Below are positions 9,679 to 20,860 of a stretch of DNA of 64,000 bases, piece after piece. The translations under genes and the position numbers were made by a program. Source of the DNA: [Actinobacillus] rossii (lineage in GTDB: Bacteria; Pseudomonadota; Gammaproteobacteria; Enterobacterales; Pasteurellaceae); NCBI GenBank assembly GCA_900444965.1, contig UFRQ01000003.1, forward strand, positions 186,001-250,000, in the 5' to 3' direction. Under the pieces are notes generated by a model. The model was not told the origin of the DNA. It made no database searches and saw only the letters and a list, made by a program, of their open reading frames with translations. How positions within the stretch are numbered: position 1 is the stretch's first letter; each line of letters starts with the position of its first letter.

Positions 9679-10677
9679 ATGAAAATAAAAACTGCTCTAT
9701 TATCTCTCGCTGCAGCTATCGCGATTGGCTTAAACCCAGTTGCGGCTAAAGATTTAACCATTGGTATGTCTATTGATGACTTACGCTTAGAAAGATGGCA
9801 AAAAGATCGTGATATTTTCACTAAAAAAGCAGAAACATTAGGCGCTAAAGTTTTAGTCCAATCTGCAAATGGAGACGATGCAGCTCAAATCTCACAAATT
9901 GAGAATATGTTAAATAAAAATGTCGATGTATTAGTCATCATTCCACACAATGGTGACGTATTGAGTAATGTTATTGCAGAAGCCCAAAAAGAAGGTGTGA
10001 AAGTCTTAGCTTATGATCGCTTAATCAATAATGCTGAAATTGATTACTATGTGTCATTCGATAATGAAAAAGTGGGTGAACTACAAGCTCAAGCCATTGT
10101 AGAGAAAAAACCTGAAGGAAATTATTTCTTAATGGGCGGTTCGCCAGTGGACAATAACGCGAAATTATTCCGTAAAGGCCAAATGAAAGTATTACAACCT
10201 TTAATTGATAATGGAAAAATCAAAGTTGTAGGTGACCAATGGGTAGATAGTTGGCTTGCAGAAAAAGCATTACAAATTATGGAAAATGCGTTAACCGCAA
10301 ACAAAAATAATATTGACGCTGTCGTTGCCTCTAATGATGCTACAGCTGGTGGTGCAATCCAAGCGTTAAGCGCCCAAGGTTTATCTGGCAAAGTTGCAAT
10401 TTCTGGTCAAGATGCAGACTTAGCTGCGATTAAACGCATTGTTGATGGCACACAAACTATGACGATTTATAAACCAATCACCAATTTGGCAGACAAAGCC
10501 GCTGAGATTGCCGTAGCCCTAGGTAAAGAAGGAAAACTTGAACCTAATGCAAAATTAAATAATGGATTAAAAGACGTTGATGCTTATTTGCTCGAACCAA
10601 TTGTAGTGACAAAAGATAATATTGCAGAAACAGTGATTAAAGATGGTTTCCACACAAAAGAAGCTATTTATAAATAA
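9679..10677 (+). CDS. xylF: D-xylose ABC transporter, periplasmic binding protein
   Basis: It captures D-xylose in the periplasm and delivers it to XylGH. A signal peptide is clear: [17 protein letters not shown], with cleavage likely after NPVAA near residue 24. The mature part is a sugar-binding fold of the ribose/xylose type ([44 protein letters not shown]). I chose the ATG at 9679 over an in-frame TTG at 9667 because GAGG (9669-9672) sits at the right distance and the signal peptide starts there; the length is 332 residues. It is the first gene of xylFGH, separated from xylG by an uptake-signal hairpin that may lower transcription of the membrane components. Confidence 0.95.
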   Translation: MKIKTALLSLAAAIAIGLNPVAAKDLTIGMSIDDLRLERWQKDRDIFTKKAETLGAKVLVQSANGDDAAQISQIENMLNKNVDVLVIIPHNGDVLSNVIAEAQKEGVKVLAYDRLINNAEIDYYVSFDNEKVGELQAQAIVEKKPEGNYFLMGGSPVDNNAKLFRKGQMKVLQPLIDNGKIKVVGDQWVDSWLAEKALQIMENALTANKNNIDAVVASNDATAGGAIQALSAQGLSGKVAISGQDADLAAIKRIVDGTQTMTIYKPITNLADKAAEIAVALGKEGKLEPNAKLNNGLKDVDAYLLEPIVVTKDNIAETVIKDGFHTKEAIYK

Positions 10678-10696
10678 TTTCGCTAATTAACATCTC

Positions 10697-10735
10697 AAAG
10701 TGCGGTTTAAATGTTCTCAGTTTTGACCGCACTTT
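10697..10735 (+). terminator. Inverted uptake-signal pair between xylF and xylG; partial terminator
   Basis: AAAGTGCGGT (10697-10706) pairs exactly with ACCGCACTTT (10726-10735) across a 19-base loop. It has the form of an intercistronic attenuator; high binding protein and lower transporter subunits is the usual pattern for such operons. Confidence 0.6.
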
Positions 10736-10760
10736 CAAAGCAATGAAAAAGGATATTGTT

Positions 10761-12275
10761 ATGGCTCAATTATTAGAAATGAAAAATATCACCAAAAAAT
10801 TTGGTGATGTCACAGCATTAAACAATATTTCTATTACCTTAGAAATGGGCGAAATTCTATCTTTATGTGGTGAAAATGGCTCGGGTAAATCAACATTAAT
10901 GAAAGTGTTATGTGGAATTTACCCACATGGCGATTTTACAGGCGAAATTTATTTTTCAGGCGGACCGTTAATCGCCAAAGGAATTAAAGATACGGAAGAA
11001 AAAGGAATTTCCATTATTCACCAAGAATTAACCTTAGTCAAAAATATGACCGTACTTGAAAATATGTTTTTAGGTAACGAAATGCTGAAAGCAGGTATTA
11101 CTGATGATAATGAAATGTATCTACGTTGCAAAACGATGTTGCAACAAGTGCAATTAGATATAGACCCAAACACAAAAGTAGGAGAGTTGGGGCTCGGACA
11201 ACAACAATTAGTCGAAATCGCTAAAGCCTTAAATAAACAAGTTCGTTTATTAATTTTAGATGAACCGACCGCTTCATTGACAGAAAAAGAAACGGGCATT
11301 TTATTAGCATTGGTAAAAGATTTAAGTATGCACAATATCGCTTGTATCTATATTTCCCATAAACTGAACGAAGTTAAAGCGATTTCAGACAAAATTTGTG
11401 TCATCCGCGATGGTGAACATATTGGCACCCGCTCAGCAGAAGGGATGTCTGAAGATGACATTATTACTATGATGGTTGGTCGTGAAATTACATCACTTTA
11501 CCCCCATGAAGAACACATTATTGGTGAAGAAGTTTTACGCATAGAAAATCTCACTGCTTGGCATCCAATTAATACACATATTAAACGTGTTAATAATGCG
11601 AATTTCACACTTCATTCAGGCGAAATTCTCGGCGTAGCTGGATTAGTCGGCTCAGGACGAACGGAAATGGCTCAATGTATCTTTGGTTCTTACCAAGGGA
11701 AATACCAAGGCGATATTTTTGTTAACAACCAAAAAGTTAAAATCAAAAATTGTAGCGAAGCCATTCAAAACAATATTGTTATGGTGCCTGAAGATAGAAA
11801 AAAACACGGTATTATTCCTATTATGGGCGTAGGTAAAAATATCACGTTATCATCCCTACGTGACTTCTGCTTTGGTCGAAAAATTATTAATGACGCCTTA
11901 GAAGAAACAATCATTAATCAATCCATTGAACAGCTCAAGGTGAAAACTTCTTCACCTGAATTAGCCATTGGACGCTTAAGTGGCGGTAATCAACAAAAGG
12001 CAATTCTTGCAAAATGTTTATTATTGCATCCTAAAATTCTCATTTTAGATGAACCAACACGTGGAATCGATGTAGGTGCTAAATATGAAATTTATAAATT
12101 AATCAACCAATTAGCAAAAGAAGGAATGGCAGTCATTGTTATTTCTTCAGAATTACCCGAAGTTTTAGGGATTAGTGACCGCGTACTGGTTATGCACCAA
12201 GGACAAATTAAAGCGGATTTAATCAATCATAATCTAACACAAGAGCAAGTAATGGAAGCGGCACTTAAGGAGTAA
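10761..12275 (+). CDS. xylG: D-xylose ABC transporter, ATP-binding protein
   Basis: This cytoplasmic ATPase powers xylose import through XylH. Two fused ABC domains are visible: Walker [10 protein letters not shown] near residue 36, Walker [11 protein letters not shown] near residue 162, and a second half with signature LSGGNQQKA near residue 406 and Walker [11 protein letters not shown] near residue 426. The second-domain P-loop is degenerate (GLVGSGRTE), as usual for sugar importers of this type. I set the start at ATG 10761 rather than 10743 because AAAGGA at 10748-10753 precedes it correctly and the protein then begins [14 protein letters not shown], like E. coli XylG. It is followed 3 bases later by xylH. 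Confidence 0.94.
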   Translation: MAQLLEMKNITKKFGDVTALNNISITLEMGEILSLCGENGSGKSTLMKVLCGIYPHGDFTGEIYFSGGPLIAKGIKDTEEKGISIIHQELTLVKNMTVLENMFLGNEMLKAGITDDNEMYLRCKTMLQQVQLDIDPNTKVGELGLGQQQLVEIAKALNKQVRLLILDEPTASLTEKETGILLALVKDLSMHNIACIYISHKLNEVKAISDKICVIRDGEHIGTRSAEGMSEDDIITMMVGREITSLYPHEEHIIGEEVLRIENLTAWHPINTHIKRVNNANFTLHSGEILGVAGLVGSGRTEMAQCIFGSYQGKYQGDIFVNNQKVKIKNCSEAIQNNIVMVPEDRKKHGIIPIMGVGKNITLSSLRDFCFGRKIINDALEETIINQSIEQLKVKTSSPELAIGRLSGGNQQKAILAKCLLLHPKILILDEPTRGIDVGAKYEIYKLINQLAKEGMAVIVISSELPEVLGISDRVLVMHQGQIKADLINHNLTQEQVMEAALKE

Positions 12276-12278
12276 CCC

Positions 12279-13406
12279 ATGTCTAAATTAAAATCAATAA
12301 ATCTACAAGTTTATGTGATGTTTATTGCCATTGTGGCTATTCTAGCATTTTTCTTTATAGCCACTGATGGCGCTTATTTAAGTGCACGTAATATTTCTAA
12401 TTTATTGCGGCAAACATCCATTACTGGCATTTTGGCTATCGGAATGATTTTTGTCATTATTTCCGCTGAAATTGATCTTTCTGTTGGCTCAATGATGGGC
12501 TTACTTGGTGGATTTGCCGCCATTGCCGATGTATGGTGGGGATGGCCATTGCCGTTAACCATTATTGTGACATTGGCCATTGGTATTATTTTTGGTACTT
12601 GTACTGGCTGGTGGGTAGCTTATCGCAAAGTGCCTTCTTTTATTGTTACCCTTGCAGGTATGTTAATTTTCCGCGGGATGTTAGTTGGCGCAACAAATGG
12701 GACAACTGTATCGCCGATTAGCAAAGAAATGACCGTAATCGGGCAAGGATATCTTTCTGATATCACGGGATTTATTCTTGGCACAATCGCAATTATTTGT
12801 TTCTTTTTATGGGGCGTATATCAACGTAATGCGCGTAAAAACTTAAACTTACCTGTGCCAAATGCAAGTAAAGAAACGATGAAATATGGTTTATTTGCAA
12901 TCTGTGTGCTAGGTGCTATTTATTTGTTAAATGATTATCGCGGTATTCCATTCCCAGTTTTAATTCTTGCCATTCTTGCCGTTGCAGGTATGTTTATTGC
13001 ACGTAAAACCGCTTTTGGTCGCCATATTTACGCAATTGGCGGCAACATTGACGCAGCAAGATTATCCGGTATTAATGTCGAAAAAATTAAATTAATGATT
13101 TTCTCAATCAATGGTTTTATGGTGGCGATTGCAGGATTAATCTTAAGTTCTCGCTTAGGTGCTGGTGCGCCTTCAGCAGGACAAAATGCAGAGCTTGATG
13201 CGATTGCGGCTTGTGTAATTGGTGGAGCAAGTTTGGCTGGCGGTATTGGTAGTGTTTATGGTGTGGTCATTGGCGCATTAATCATTGCCTTATTAGACAA
13301 TGGAATGAGTATGCTTGATGTACCAACATTCTGGCAATATATTGTAAAAGGTTCTATCTTGTTACTCGCCGTTTGGATGGATACTATGACTAAGAAAAAA
13401 GCATAA
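12279..13406 (+). CDS. xylH: D-xylose ABC transporter, permease
   Basis: This inner-membrane permease of the BPD_transp_2 family forms the channel for xylose. The 375-residue chain has about ten hydrophobic segments and the family's conserved glycine-rich C-terminal stretch ([19 protein letters not shown]). The gene starts 3 bases after the xylG stop with an AAGGAG overlapping the end of xylG, so translation is probably coupled. An uptake-signal-type terminator follows. Confidence 0.94.
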   Translation: MSKLKSINLQVYVMFIAIVAILAFFFIATDGAYLSARNISNLLRQTSITGILAIGMIFVIISAEIDLSVGSMMGLLGGFAAIADVWWGWPLPLTIIVTLAIGIIFGTCTGWWVAYRKVPSFIVTLAGMLIFRGMLVGATNGTTVSPISKEMTVIGQGYLSDITGFILGTIAIICFFLWGVYQRNARKNLNLPVPNASKETMKYGLFAICVLGAIYLLNDYRGIPFPVLILAILAVAGMFIARKTAFGRHIYAIGGNIDAARLSGINVEKIKLMIFSINGFMVAIAGLILSSRLGAGAPSAGQNAELDAIAACVIGGASLAGGIGSVYGVVIGALIIALLDNGMSMLDVPTFWQYIVKGSILLLAVWMDTMTKKKA

Positions 13407-13429
13407 TGTGACAACACAATCATTCAGAA

Positions 13430-13463
13430 AATAACCGCACTTCATTTAAATGCGGTTATTTTT
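13430..13463 (+). terminator. Terminator of xylFGH
   Basis: AATAACCGCA (13430-13439) pairs exactly with TGCGGTTATT (13451-13460) over an 11-base loop, followed by T residues. Confidence 0.8.
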
Positions 13464-13569
13464 ATACGCATTTAATTATTCAAATATATAAATTTCAATT
13501 TTGAAATTGATTTTTCTATTTTTTATTTTATAGTCATTTAAGAAAATGGTTAAAAATGGATGATTGATC

Positions 13570-14739
13570 ATGGAATCTAAATACGCACGTATTGCTCTAC
13601 TTTTCAATGCAAATAAAGTTTATGATCGAAGTGTAATTGAAGGCGTTGGACAATATATTCAAGCCTCTCAATGTTTGTGGAATATCTTTATCGAAGATGA
13701 TTTTACATATCGAAAAGAAAGCATTCATGAGTTGGATATTGATGGTATTATCGCGGATTTTGATGATCCCGAAACAGAAAAATTACTTGAAAATACAACA
13801 ACGCCTGTCATTGCAGTTGGTGGTTCATATCAAAACCCAGCACTCTACCCTAATCATCCTTATGTTGCAACGGACAATTTTGCACTGGTTGAAACGGCTT
13901 TTTCCCATTTAAAGCAAAAAGGTATCAATAAATTTGCCTTTTATGGTTTACCAAGTAATACAGAAAAACATTGGTCAAATGAACGCAAAAATGCTTTTAT
14001 TCATATTATGGAAAATCATGGGTATCCATCTGAAATTTATTTAGGTGAACAATCTCATTCTGATAATTGGCTAAAAGCGCAATCCCAATTATGTGAATGG
14101 ATTAGCAAATTACCTGCCCATACTGGTATTATTGCGGTTACTGACGCACGAGCTCGACACTTGTTACAGGCTTGTGAATATCTCAATACTGCTGTCCCCG
14201 ATCAACTTTGTATCATCGGTATTGACAATGAAGAACTGATTCAATATTTGTCTCGCGTATCACTATCTTCCGTTGTTCAAGGAACAAACCGTATTGGCTA
14301 TCAGGCAGCCAAACTGTTACATTGTCTATTAAATGGTTTGCCTGTTAGTAACACACCTATCTTAATTCCACCAATTCATGTAGAACAACGCCGTTCCACC
14401 GATTATTTATCCTTAACTGACCCATTAGTCATTCAAGCTATGCATTATATTCGCCATTACGCTACACAAGGAATTAAAGCAGAACAAGTTCTTGATCATC
14501 TAAAAATTTCGCGTTCCAATTTAGAGCAGCGTTTTAAAACAGAAATGAATAAAACCATTCATCAAGTCATTCACGAAGTGAAATTATCTCGAGCCAAACA
14601 TATGCTACGAAATACTGATATTCCTTTACAGGAAATTGCTGATATCTGTGGATATCCATCATTACAATATTTTTATACGGTATTTAAAAAAACTTACCAC
14701 ATAACACCAAAAGAATATCGTAAACATAATGCGCTTTAG
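13570..14739 (+). CDS. xylR: Xylose operon transcriptional activator (AraC family)
   Basis: It activates xylose catabolism and transport genes when bound to D-xylose. Residues about 5-270 are a LacI/periplasmic-binding-like effector domain (IALLFNANKVYDRSVIEG; GIIAVTDARARHLLQ; CIIGIDNEELIQYLS). Residues about 285-389 are the AraC helix-turn-helix pair ending in IADICGYPSLQYFYTVFKK. The length of 389 residues matches E. coli XylR (392). The ATG at 13570 was chosen; the TTG two codons earlier is less likely. The 163-base gap after xylH with its own AT-rich leader suggests a separate promoter. It is convergent with truD, with only 22 bases between the stops. Confidence 0.93.
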   Translation: MESKYARIALLFNANKVYDRSVIEGVGQYIQASQCLWNIFIEDDFTYRKESIHELDIDGIIADFDDPETEKLLENTTTPVIAVGGSYQNPALYPNHPYVATDNFALVETAFSHLKQKGINKFAFYGLPSNTEKHWSNERKNAFIHIMENHGYPSEIYLGEQSHSDNWLKAQSQLCEWISKLPAHTGIIAVTDARARHLLQACEYLNTAVPDQLCIIGIDNEELIQYLSRVSLSSVVQGTNRIGYQAAKLLHCLLNGLPVSNTPILIPPIHVEQRRSTDYLSLTDPLVIQAMHYIRHYATQGIKAEQVLDHLKISRSNLEQRFKTEMNKTIHQVIHEVKLSRAKHMLRNTDIPLQEIADICGYPSLQYFYTVFKKTYHITPKEYRKHNAL

Positions 14740-14761
14740 CTAAATATTGAAATATCGAGAA

Positions 14762-15766
14762 CTATTCCACATTCACCAATTCTCTCACCAACGCCGTAGC
14801 ATAACTCCCAGCAGGTAAATAGAATTTTAAGCGTAGACCAGCGGGTTCAAATTGCCAGCTAAAATTTTCGGCTTGCATTAATAATGGACGACGAGCGGGT
14901 TTTAGGCGTTCTTGTTTCATTAAGTCGCGCAAGGCTTGGTATTGTGCCACGATTTGGGTTTCGATGTCATTGGAATTTTGTTCTGTTTCACCAATAAGCG
15001 GGGCGGTAAGCAAAATATCGCGATTTTCTAACCGCACTTGAAGTGCGTTTAAATCTTCGTTTTGGTCTGCTTTAAACCAACTATGTGTCCCTTTCAGTTG
15101 GAGAATATCATTGGGTAAAATTTGCGTGGCCAATCCTAACTTAACACGTTCAGAAATGACTAAATTAAATACTTCGCTCCGCGCAGCAGACAAATAAAAA
15201 CTGCGTTTTTTGCGATCTTTCACTTTAATTTCACCAGCCGCCCATCGCATAGCTTCGGTTAAATTATGCCCATCTCGTCCAAAACGTTGTTCCGTAAAAT
15301 AATTAGGAAACCCTAAATGCTTTACAATTTCTAACCGCACTTTAAGTTCATCGTTTTCTGTCGCATTGCGCAATAGGATGTCAAAATGGTTGCCGTCCAA
15401 ACTTCCCGTGCGAATTTTGCGGTTATGGCGTGTGACGTCAAGGATTTCTATACCGTCCATTTGAAATTGGTTAAAATCAGGAGTCGGCTTGCCTGGCATT
15501 TGAATACAAAACCATTGTTCAGTGATTGCTTTCCTATCTTTTAAGCCGGCATAGCTCATATTTCGGGCAGATACGCCACAAAATGCCGCTAATTTTTCAC
15601 CTACAAAAATTGTGTTGTTATCAATTTTTCGTACTCGCACGGCGACGAATTCGCCATCGCCGGACATATCGTAACCCAATTCTTCTTTGACAATAAAATC
15701 CGCACATTCTGCTTTTAAAAGTGTGGTTTGTTTTGGTACAGTTTGTAAATAGGCAAGTTCTAACAT
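14762..15766 (-). CDS. truD: tRNA pseudouridine(13) synthase
   Basis: It makes pseudouridine 13 in tRNA-Glu. The family pattern is clear: N-terminal [19 protein letters not shown], then the catalytic-region motif [15 protein letters not shown] with the conserved aspartate near residue 78, and later [17 protein letters not shown]. The start at ATG 15766 follows AAGGA and gives MLELAYLQ and 334 residues, close to the family length; an upstream extension to 15814 has no ribosome site. Two uptake signals lie inside the gene (near 15035 and 15335). Confidence 0.93.
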   Translation of the reverse strand: MLELAYLQTVPKQTTLLKAECADFIVKEELGYDMSGDGEFVAVRVRKIDNNTIFVGEKLAAFCGVSARNMSYAGLKDRKAITEQWFCIQMPGKPTPDFNQFQMDGIEILDVTRHNRKIRTGSLDGNHFDILLRNATENDELKVRLEIVKHLGFPNYFTEQRFGRDGHNLTEAMRWAAGEIKVKDRKKRSFYLSAARSEVFNLVISERVKLGLATQILPNDILQLKGTHSWFKADQNEDLNALQVRLENRDILLTAPLIGETEQNSNDIETQIVAQYQALRDLMKQERLKPARRPLLMQAENFSWQFEPAGLRLKFYLPAGSYATALVRELVNVE

Positions 15767-15834
15767 GAGAGTATCCTTAAATTTTTGAGAAAATTCTAAC
15801 AAAATAGACCGCACTTTGAATATAAATTCTTTGA

Positions 15835-17547
<1,713 letters not shown>

Positions 17548-17578
17548 TTCATATACTCAAATTTAGTTTTAAATTTCA

Positions 17579-17611
17579 GGCTGCCTAGAGAGATTACTAG
17601 GCAGCCTTTTT
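17579..17611 (+). terminator. Terminator of pyrG
   Basis: GGCTGCCTAG (17579-17588) pairs exactly with CTAGGCAGCC (17597-17606) over 8 bases, followed by T5. Confidence 0.9.
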
Positions 17612-17642
17612 ATTTCCCTTTTGTTTCCTAATTTAAGCTTTT

Positions 17643-17658
17643 TGTGATTCCTATCACA
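17643..17658 (+). promoter_or_regulatory. CRP site upstream of the TonB-dependent receptor
   Basis: TGTGA-TTCCTA-TCACA is a perfect match to the CRP consensus, about 90 bases upstream of the receptor start and just upstream of a Fur-like box. Confidence 0.75.
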
Positions 17659-17666
17659 ATCTTACA

Positions 17667-17685
17667 AATGATAATTATTGTTATT
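17667..17685 (+). promoter_or_regulatory. Fur-box-like sequence upstream of the TonB-dependent receptor
   Basis: AATGATAATTATTGTTATT resembles the 19-base Fur consensus (GATAATGATTATCATTATC). It lies about 65 bases before the receptor start, so iron repression is likely. Confidence 0.6.
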
Positions 17686-17749
17686 TGAAATAACATCATT
17701 AATTTCTTATACTTTAAGAATAAATAGCATTTATTAAAGAGAAAATCGA

Positions 17750-20700
17750 ATGAATACAAAAATTTTGCCACGATCTTTTGCTTATTCTGCAACAGCATTG
17801 GTCTTGCTGAGCTTTTCTAAACTCATTTTGGCTGAAGAAACACAGGAAGTATCGACCGCACTTGATACTATCGTTGTTCAAGGCGCATACAGCGAAGATA
17901 ATATTCAAGAACAGAAAATTGCAGAAATACAGAAAACAGCTCAAATGTTGGCAAAGCAACAAGTACAGGATAACCGTGACTTAGTACGCTATGAAACAGG
18001 AATAACAGTTGTTGAAGCTGGTCGCATGGGAAATAGTGGCTACGCAATTCGTGGAGTGGATGAAAATAGAGTAGCGGTTGTCGTTGATGGATTACAGCAA
18101 GCAGAAACTCTTTCTTCCCAAGGTTTTAAGGAACTTTTTGAAGGGTATGGTAATTTTAATAACACGAGAAACTCTGTAGAAATGCAAACTCTTAAGCAAG
18201 CTACCATAGTTAAAGGAGCTGATTCAGTAAAAGTTGGCTCTGGTGGTTTAGGTGGGGCTGTAATGTTTGAGACTAAAGATGCCCGAGATTTTTTAACTGA
18301 AAAAGACTATCACGTCGGTTATAAAACAGGTTATTTTACCGCTGATAATCAACATCTACAGTCTTTAACTCTTGCCGGGCGTTATAAATGGTTCGATGTA
18401 TTAATGGTTAAAACCAAACGTAAAGGGCATGAATTAGAAAATTATGATTATAAATATGCCGCTGAAATTATTGGAAAATTAAGAGAAAAAACCGACCCTT
18501 ATACGATAAAAAAAGACAGTACATTATTTAAACTTGCTTTCAACCCGAATGAAAACCATCGTTTTACTGTTATGGCTGATTTATATGAAAACCGCTCACT
18601 AGGTTCTGATTTGTCTTATAGTTTAAACGTAACAAAAACACAACCAGATAAACCGAATACATCAACACGCCATACAAATGATTCCAGTAAACGCAAAAAC
18701 TACGCCTTTACTTATGAAAATTATCAAAGTAATTTTTTATGGGATACCTTAAAAATTACTTATTCACAACAAAAAATTAGAAATAGAGCTCGAACAGATG
18801 ACTATTGTGATGAAAAAACTTGTGAAGGTAATCTATATCCTTATTCCAATCCATTAGGTTTAAATTATAGCGAAGGAAAATTGGTAGATAAAAATGGCAA
18901 TCCGGTTAATTTAGCTAGAGATTCAAATAATAACCTTATTATTATTGATAAAAATAATAATCCTCTTTCTTTCCCTAAAATTTTACCAACAGATACACAG
19001 GGATCTTATTTTAAAAATACTAGATTTAGAGAATATTGGTTAGATTGCGGAATATTTAATTGTGACAAAGAAATTGAATATTTTACTGTACCCGCTTCTT
19101 GGACAGGTGAACCCATTATTAAAAAAAGCGCTCCTTTAAACCGTAAAGTTGAATATAAAGGAAAAGTATATGCTCAACCTGAAAATCTAGAATATAACGA
19201 TAGTATTATCCTACCTAACTCAAAAGGTTATTTTGAGCGAGATTATAAAGAACGTGATTTGAATACTAATACTAAACAACTGAATATCGATCTGACAAAA
19301 ACAGTTTCCTTATTTAATATTGAAAACCAACTTAAATATGGAGTTTCTTATAGTAAGAGCCATAAAGAGATGGTTAATAAAGGCGGTTTTAATGGTGTTA
19401 ATCCTGAATGGTGGGCAAAACGGTTTTTAGGAATGACAAGTTGGACAAATAAGATTATCACTTGCGAAACAGTAAGAGGTGAGAATCAATGGAATGGTCT
19501 TTTATGTCCAAGAAATAGTGTTTCTTCTTTCTTAATTCCAGTTATTAATAAAAACAAATCAATTTATTTTAGTGATAATATCAAGGTGAATAATTATTTG
19601 AGTTTTGATGCAGGTTATCGTTATGATCGCGTGAAATATCAACCTGATTATAATGCGTCATCTCCCCGTATTCCTGATGATATGATAAAAGGTTTATTTG
19701 TGCCTATTTCAGCACCACATCCAGGAGCATACCCAAGTTATTCAGATTATGATTATAATTGGGATAAATATAGTGTTGCCCTTGCAGAATATAATAGAAA
19801 AAAAGCAGAATATGATAAAGCTGCTAAAAATAACCCACAGGAAAATATAGATTATTTCTCTAGACCTAAAAAATATCGAGCAAATTCTTATTCGTTCGCA
19901 ACAACAATCGATCCGACAGAATATTTAAGATTACAAGTGAAATATGCAAAAGGATTTAGAGTTCCGACAACGGATGAATTATATTTTACGTTTAAGCACC
20001 CTGATTTTAGTATTTTACCTAATGTAAATTTAAAACCAGAAATAGCAAAAACACAAGAAATCGCATTAACGCTTTATGGCAAATATGGTTTTATTACTAC
20101 TGGTATATTTAAAACAAAATACAAAAATTTTATTGATTTAAAATATTTAGGAATCAGAAATGAAACTAATTCTGTTGGTGGACAATCAAGAGCTCAAGAT
20201 TTTATTTTCTATCAAAATGTAAATCGTGATAATGCTAAAGTAACAGGTTTTGAAATTAATTCAAAAATTTATCTAAGTGAACTATTTAAAGCATTAGATG
20301 GATTTAGCTTAAGTTATAAATATACTTATCAGAAAGGCAGAATAGATAATGATATTCCAATGAATGCTATTCAACCGAAGACATCTATTTATGGTTTAAG
20401 TTATGTTCATAAAGATGATAAATTCGGCATGGATTTATATGTTACTCATGCTGGCAAGAAAAAAGCAAAAGACACCTACGATATGTATGCCAAAGATGAC
20501 TTATCTCGCCCTAGTAATGACACAACAATAAAATGGCGTAGCGGTTCTTATACATTGGTAGATTTGATCGGTTATATAAAACCGATTAAAAATCTTACAT
20601 TGCAATTTGGTGTATATAACTTAACAGATCGTAAATATATTACTTGGGAATCCGCGCGTTCTATTCGTCCATTCGGAACAAGTAATTTAATCGATCAACA

Positions 20701-20773
20701 GACTGGAAGAGGAATAAATCGTTTTTATTCCCCAGGACGTAATTTCAGATTTAATGCTGAACTCATATTTTAA
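17750..20773 (+). CDS. TonB-dependent outer-membrane receptor, haem/haemoglobin/transferrin type
   Basis: The protein is a 1,007-residue outer-membrane gated channel for an iron source. A signal peptide ends near residue 28 (SFSKLILA-EE). A TonB box (DTIVVQG) is near residue 40, and the plug domain has RYETGITVVEAGRMGNSGYAIRG and KGADSVKVGSGGLGGAV. The barrel carries FRVPTTDELYF followed by PNVNLKPEIAKTQE, the FRAP/NPNL region typical of haem and haemoglobin receptors, and ends in a terminal phenylalanine (FNAELIF). Cysteine pairs in extracellular-loop regions are visible (YCDEKTC; CGIFNC). No CCAA repeat is present, unlike the phase-variable Hgp receptors. The best family guess is a Hup-like haem receptor, but the substrate is not settled. 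CRP and Fur sites precede it and a terminator follows. Confidence 0.85.
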   Translation: MNTKILPRSFAYSATALVLLSFSKLILAEETQEVSTALDTIVVQGAYSEDNIQEQKIAEIQKTAQMLAKQQVQDNRDLVRYETGITVVEAGRMGNSGYAIRGVDENRVAVVVDGLQQAETLSSQGFKELFEGYGNFNNTRNSVEMQTLKQATIVKGADSVKVGSGGLGGAVMFETKDARDFLTEKDYHVGYKTGYFTADNQHLQSLTLAGRYKWFDVLMVKTKRKGHELENYDYKYAAEIIGKLREKTDPYTIKKDSTLFKLAFNPNENHRFTVMADLYENRSLGSDLSYSLNVTKTQPDKPNTSTRHTNDSSKRKNYAFTYENYQSNFLWDTLKITYSQQKIRNRARTDDYCDEKTCEGNLYPYSNPLGLNYSEGKLVDKNGNPVNLARDSNNNLIIIDKNNNPLSFPKILPTDTQGSYFKNTRFREYWLDCGIFNCDKEIEYFTVPASWTGEPIIKKSAPLNRKVEYKGKVYAQPENLEYNDSIILPNSKGYFERDYKERDLNTNTKQLNIDLTKTVSLFNIENQLKYGVSYSKSHKEMVNKGGFNGVNPEWWAKRFLGMTSWTNKIITCETVRGENQWNGLLCPRNSVSSFLIPVINKNKSIYFSDNIKVNNYLSFDAGYRYDRVKYQPDYNASSPRIPDDMIKGLFVPISAPHPGAYPSYSDYDYNWDKYSVALAEYNRKKAEYDKAAKNNPQENIDYFSRPKKYRANSYSFATTIDPTEYLRLQVKYAKGFRVPTTDELYFTFKHPDFSILPNVNLKPEIAKTQEIALTLYGKYGFITTGIFKTKYKNFIDLKYLGIRNETNSVGGQSRAQDFIFYQNVNRDNAKVTGFEINSKIYLSELFKALDGFSLSYKYTYQKGRIDNDIPMNAIQPKTSIYGLSYVHKDDKFGMDLYVTHAGKKKAKDTYDMYAKDDLSRPSNDTTIKWRSGSYTLVDLIGYIKPIKNLTLQFGVYNLTDRKYITWESARSIRPFGTSNLIDQQTGRGINRFYSPGRNFRFNAELIF

Positions 20774-20815
20774 CTCATTAATTATTGAGGTTTTTTCTCG
20801 TGAACAATCTCAAAC

Positions 20816-20845
20816 AGCCCTACTTGGTAGGGCTATGTTTTTTTT
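20816..20845 (+). terminator. Terminator of the TonB-dependent receptor
   Basis: AGCCCTAC (20816-20823) pairs with GTAGGGCT (20827-20834), followed by T8 at 20838-20845. The exporter gene starts 15 bases further on, so the exporter is either read through or starts inside this region. Confidence 0.8.
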
Positions 20846-20860
20846 AAGGAATAATAATCT

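Noticed and set aside
17750..17850. CCAA repeat phase-variation tract in the receptor gene
   Set aside because: Haemoglobin receptors of the Hgp type carry such repeats, but none is present here; the frame is open without them.
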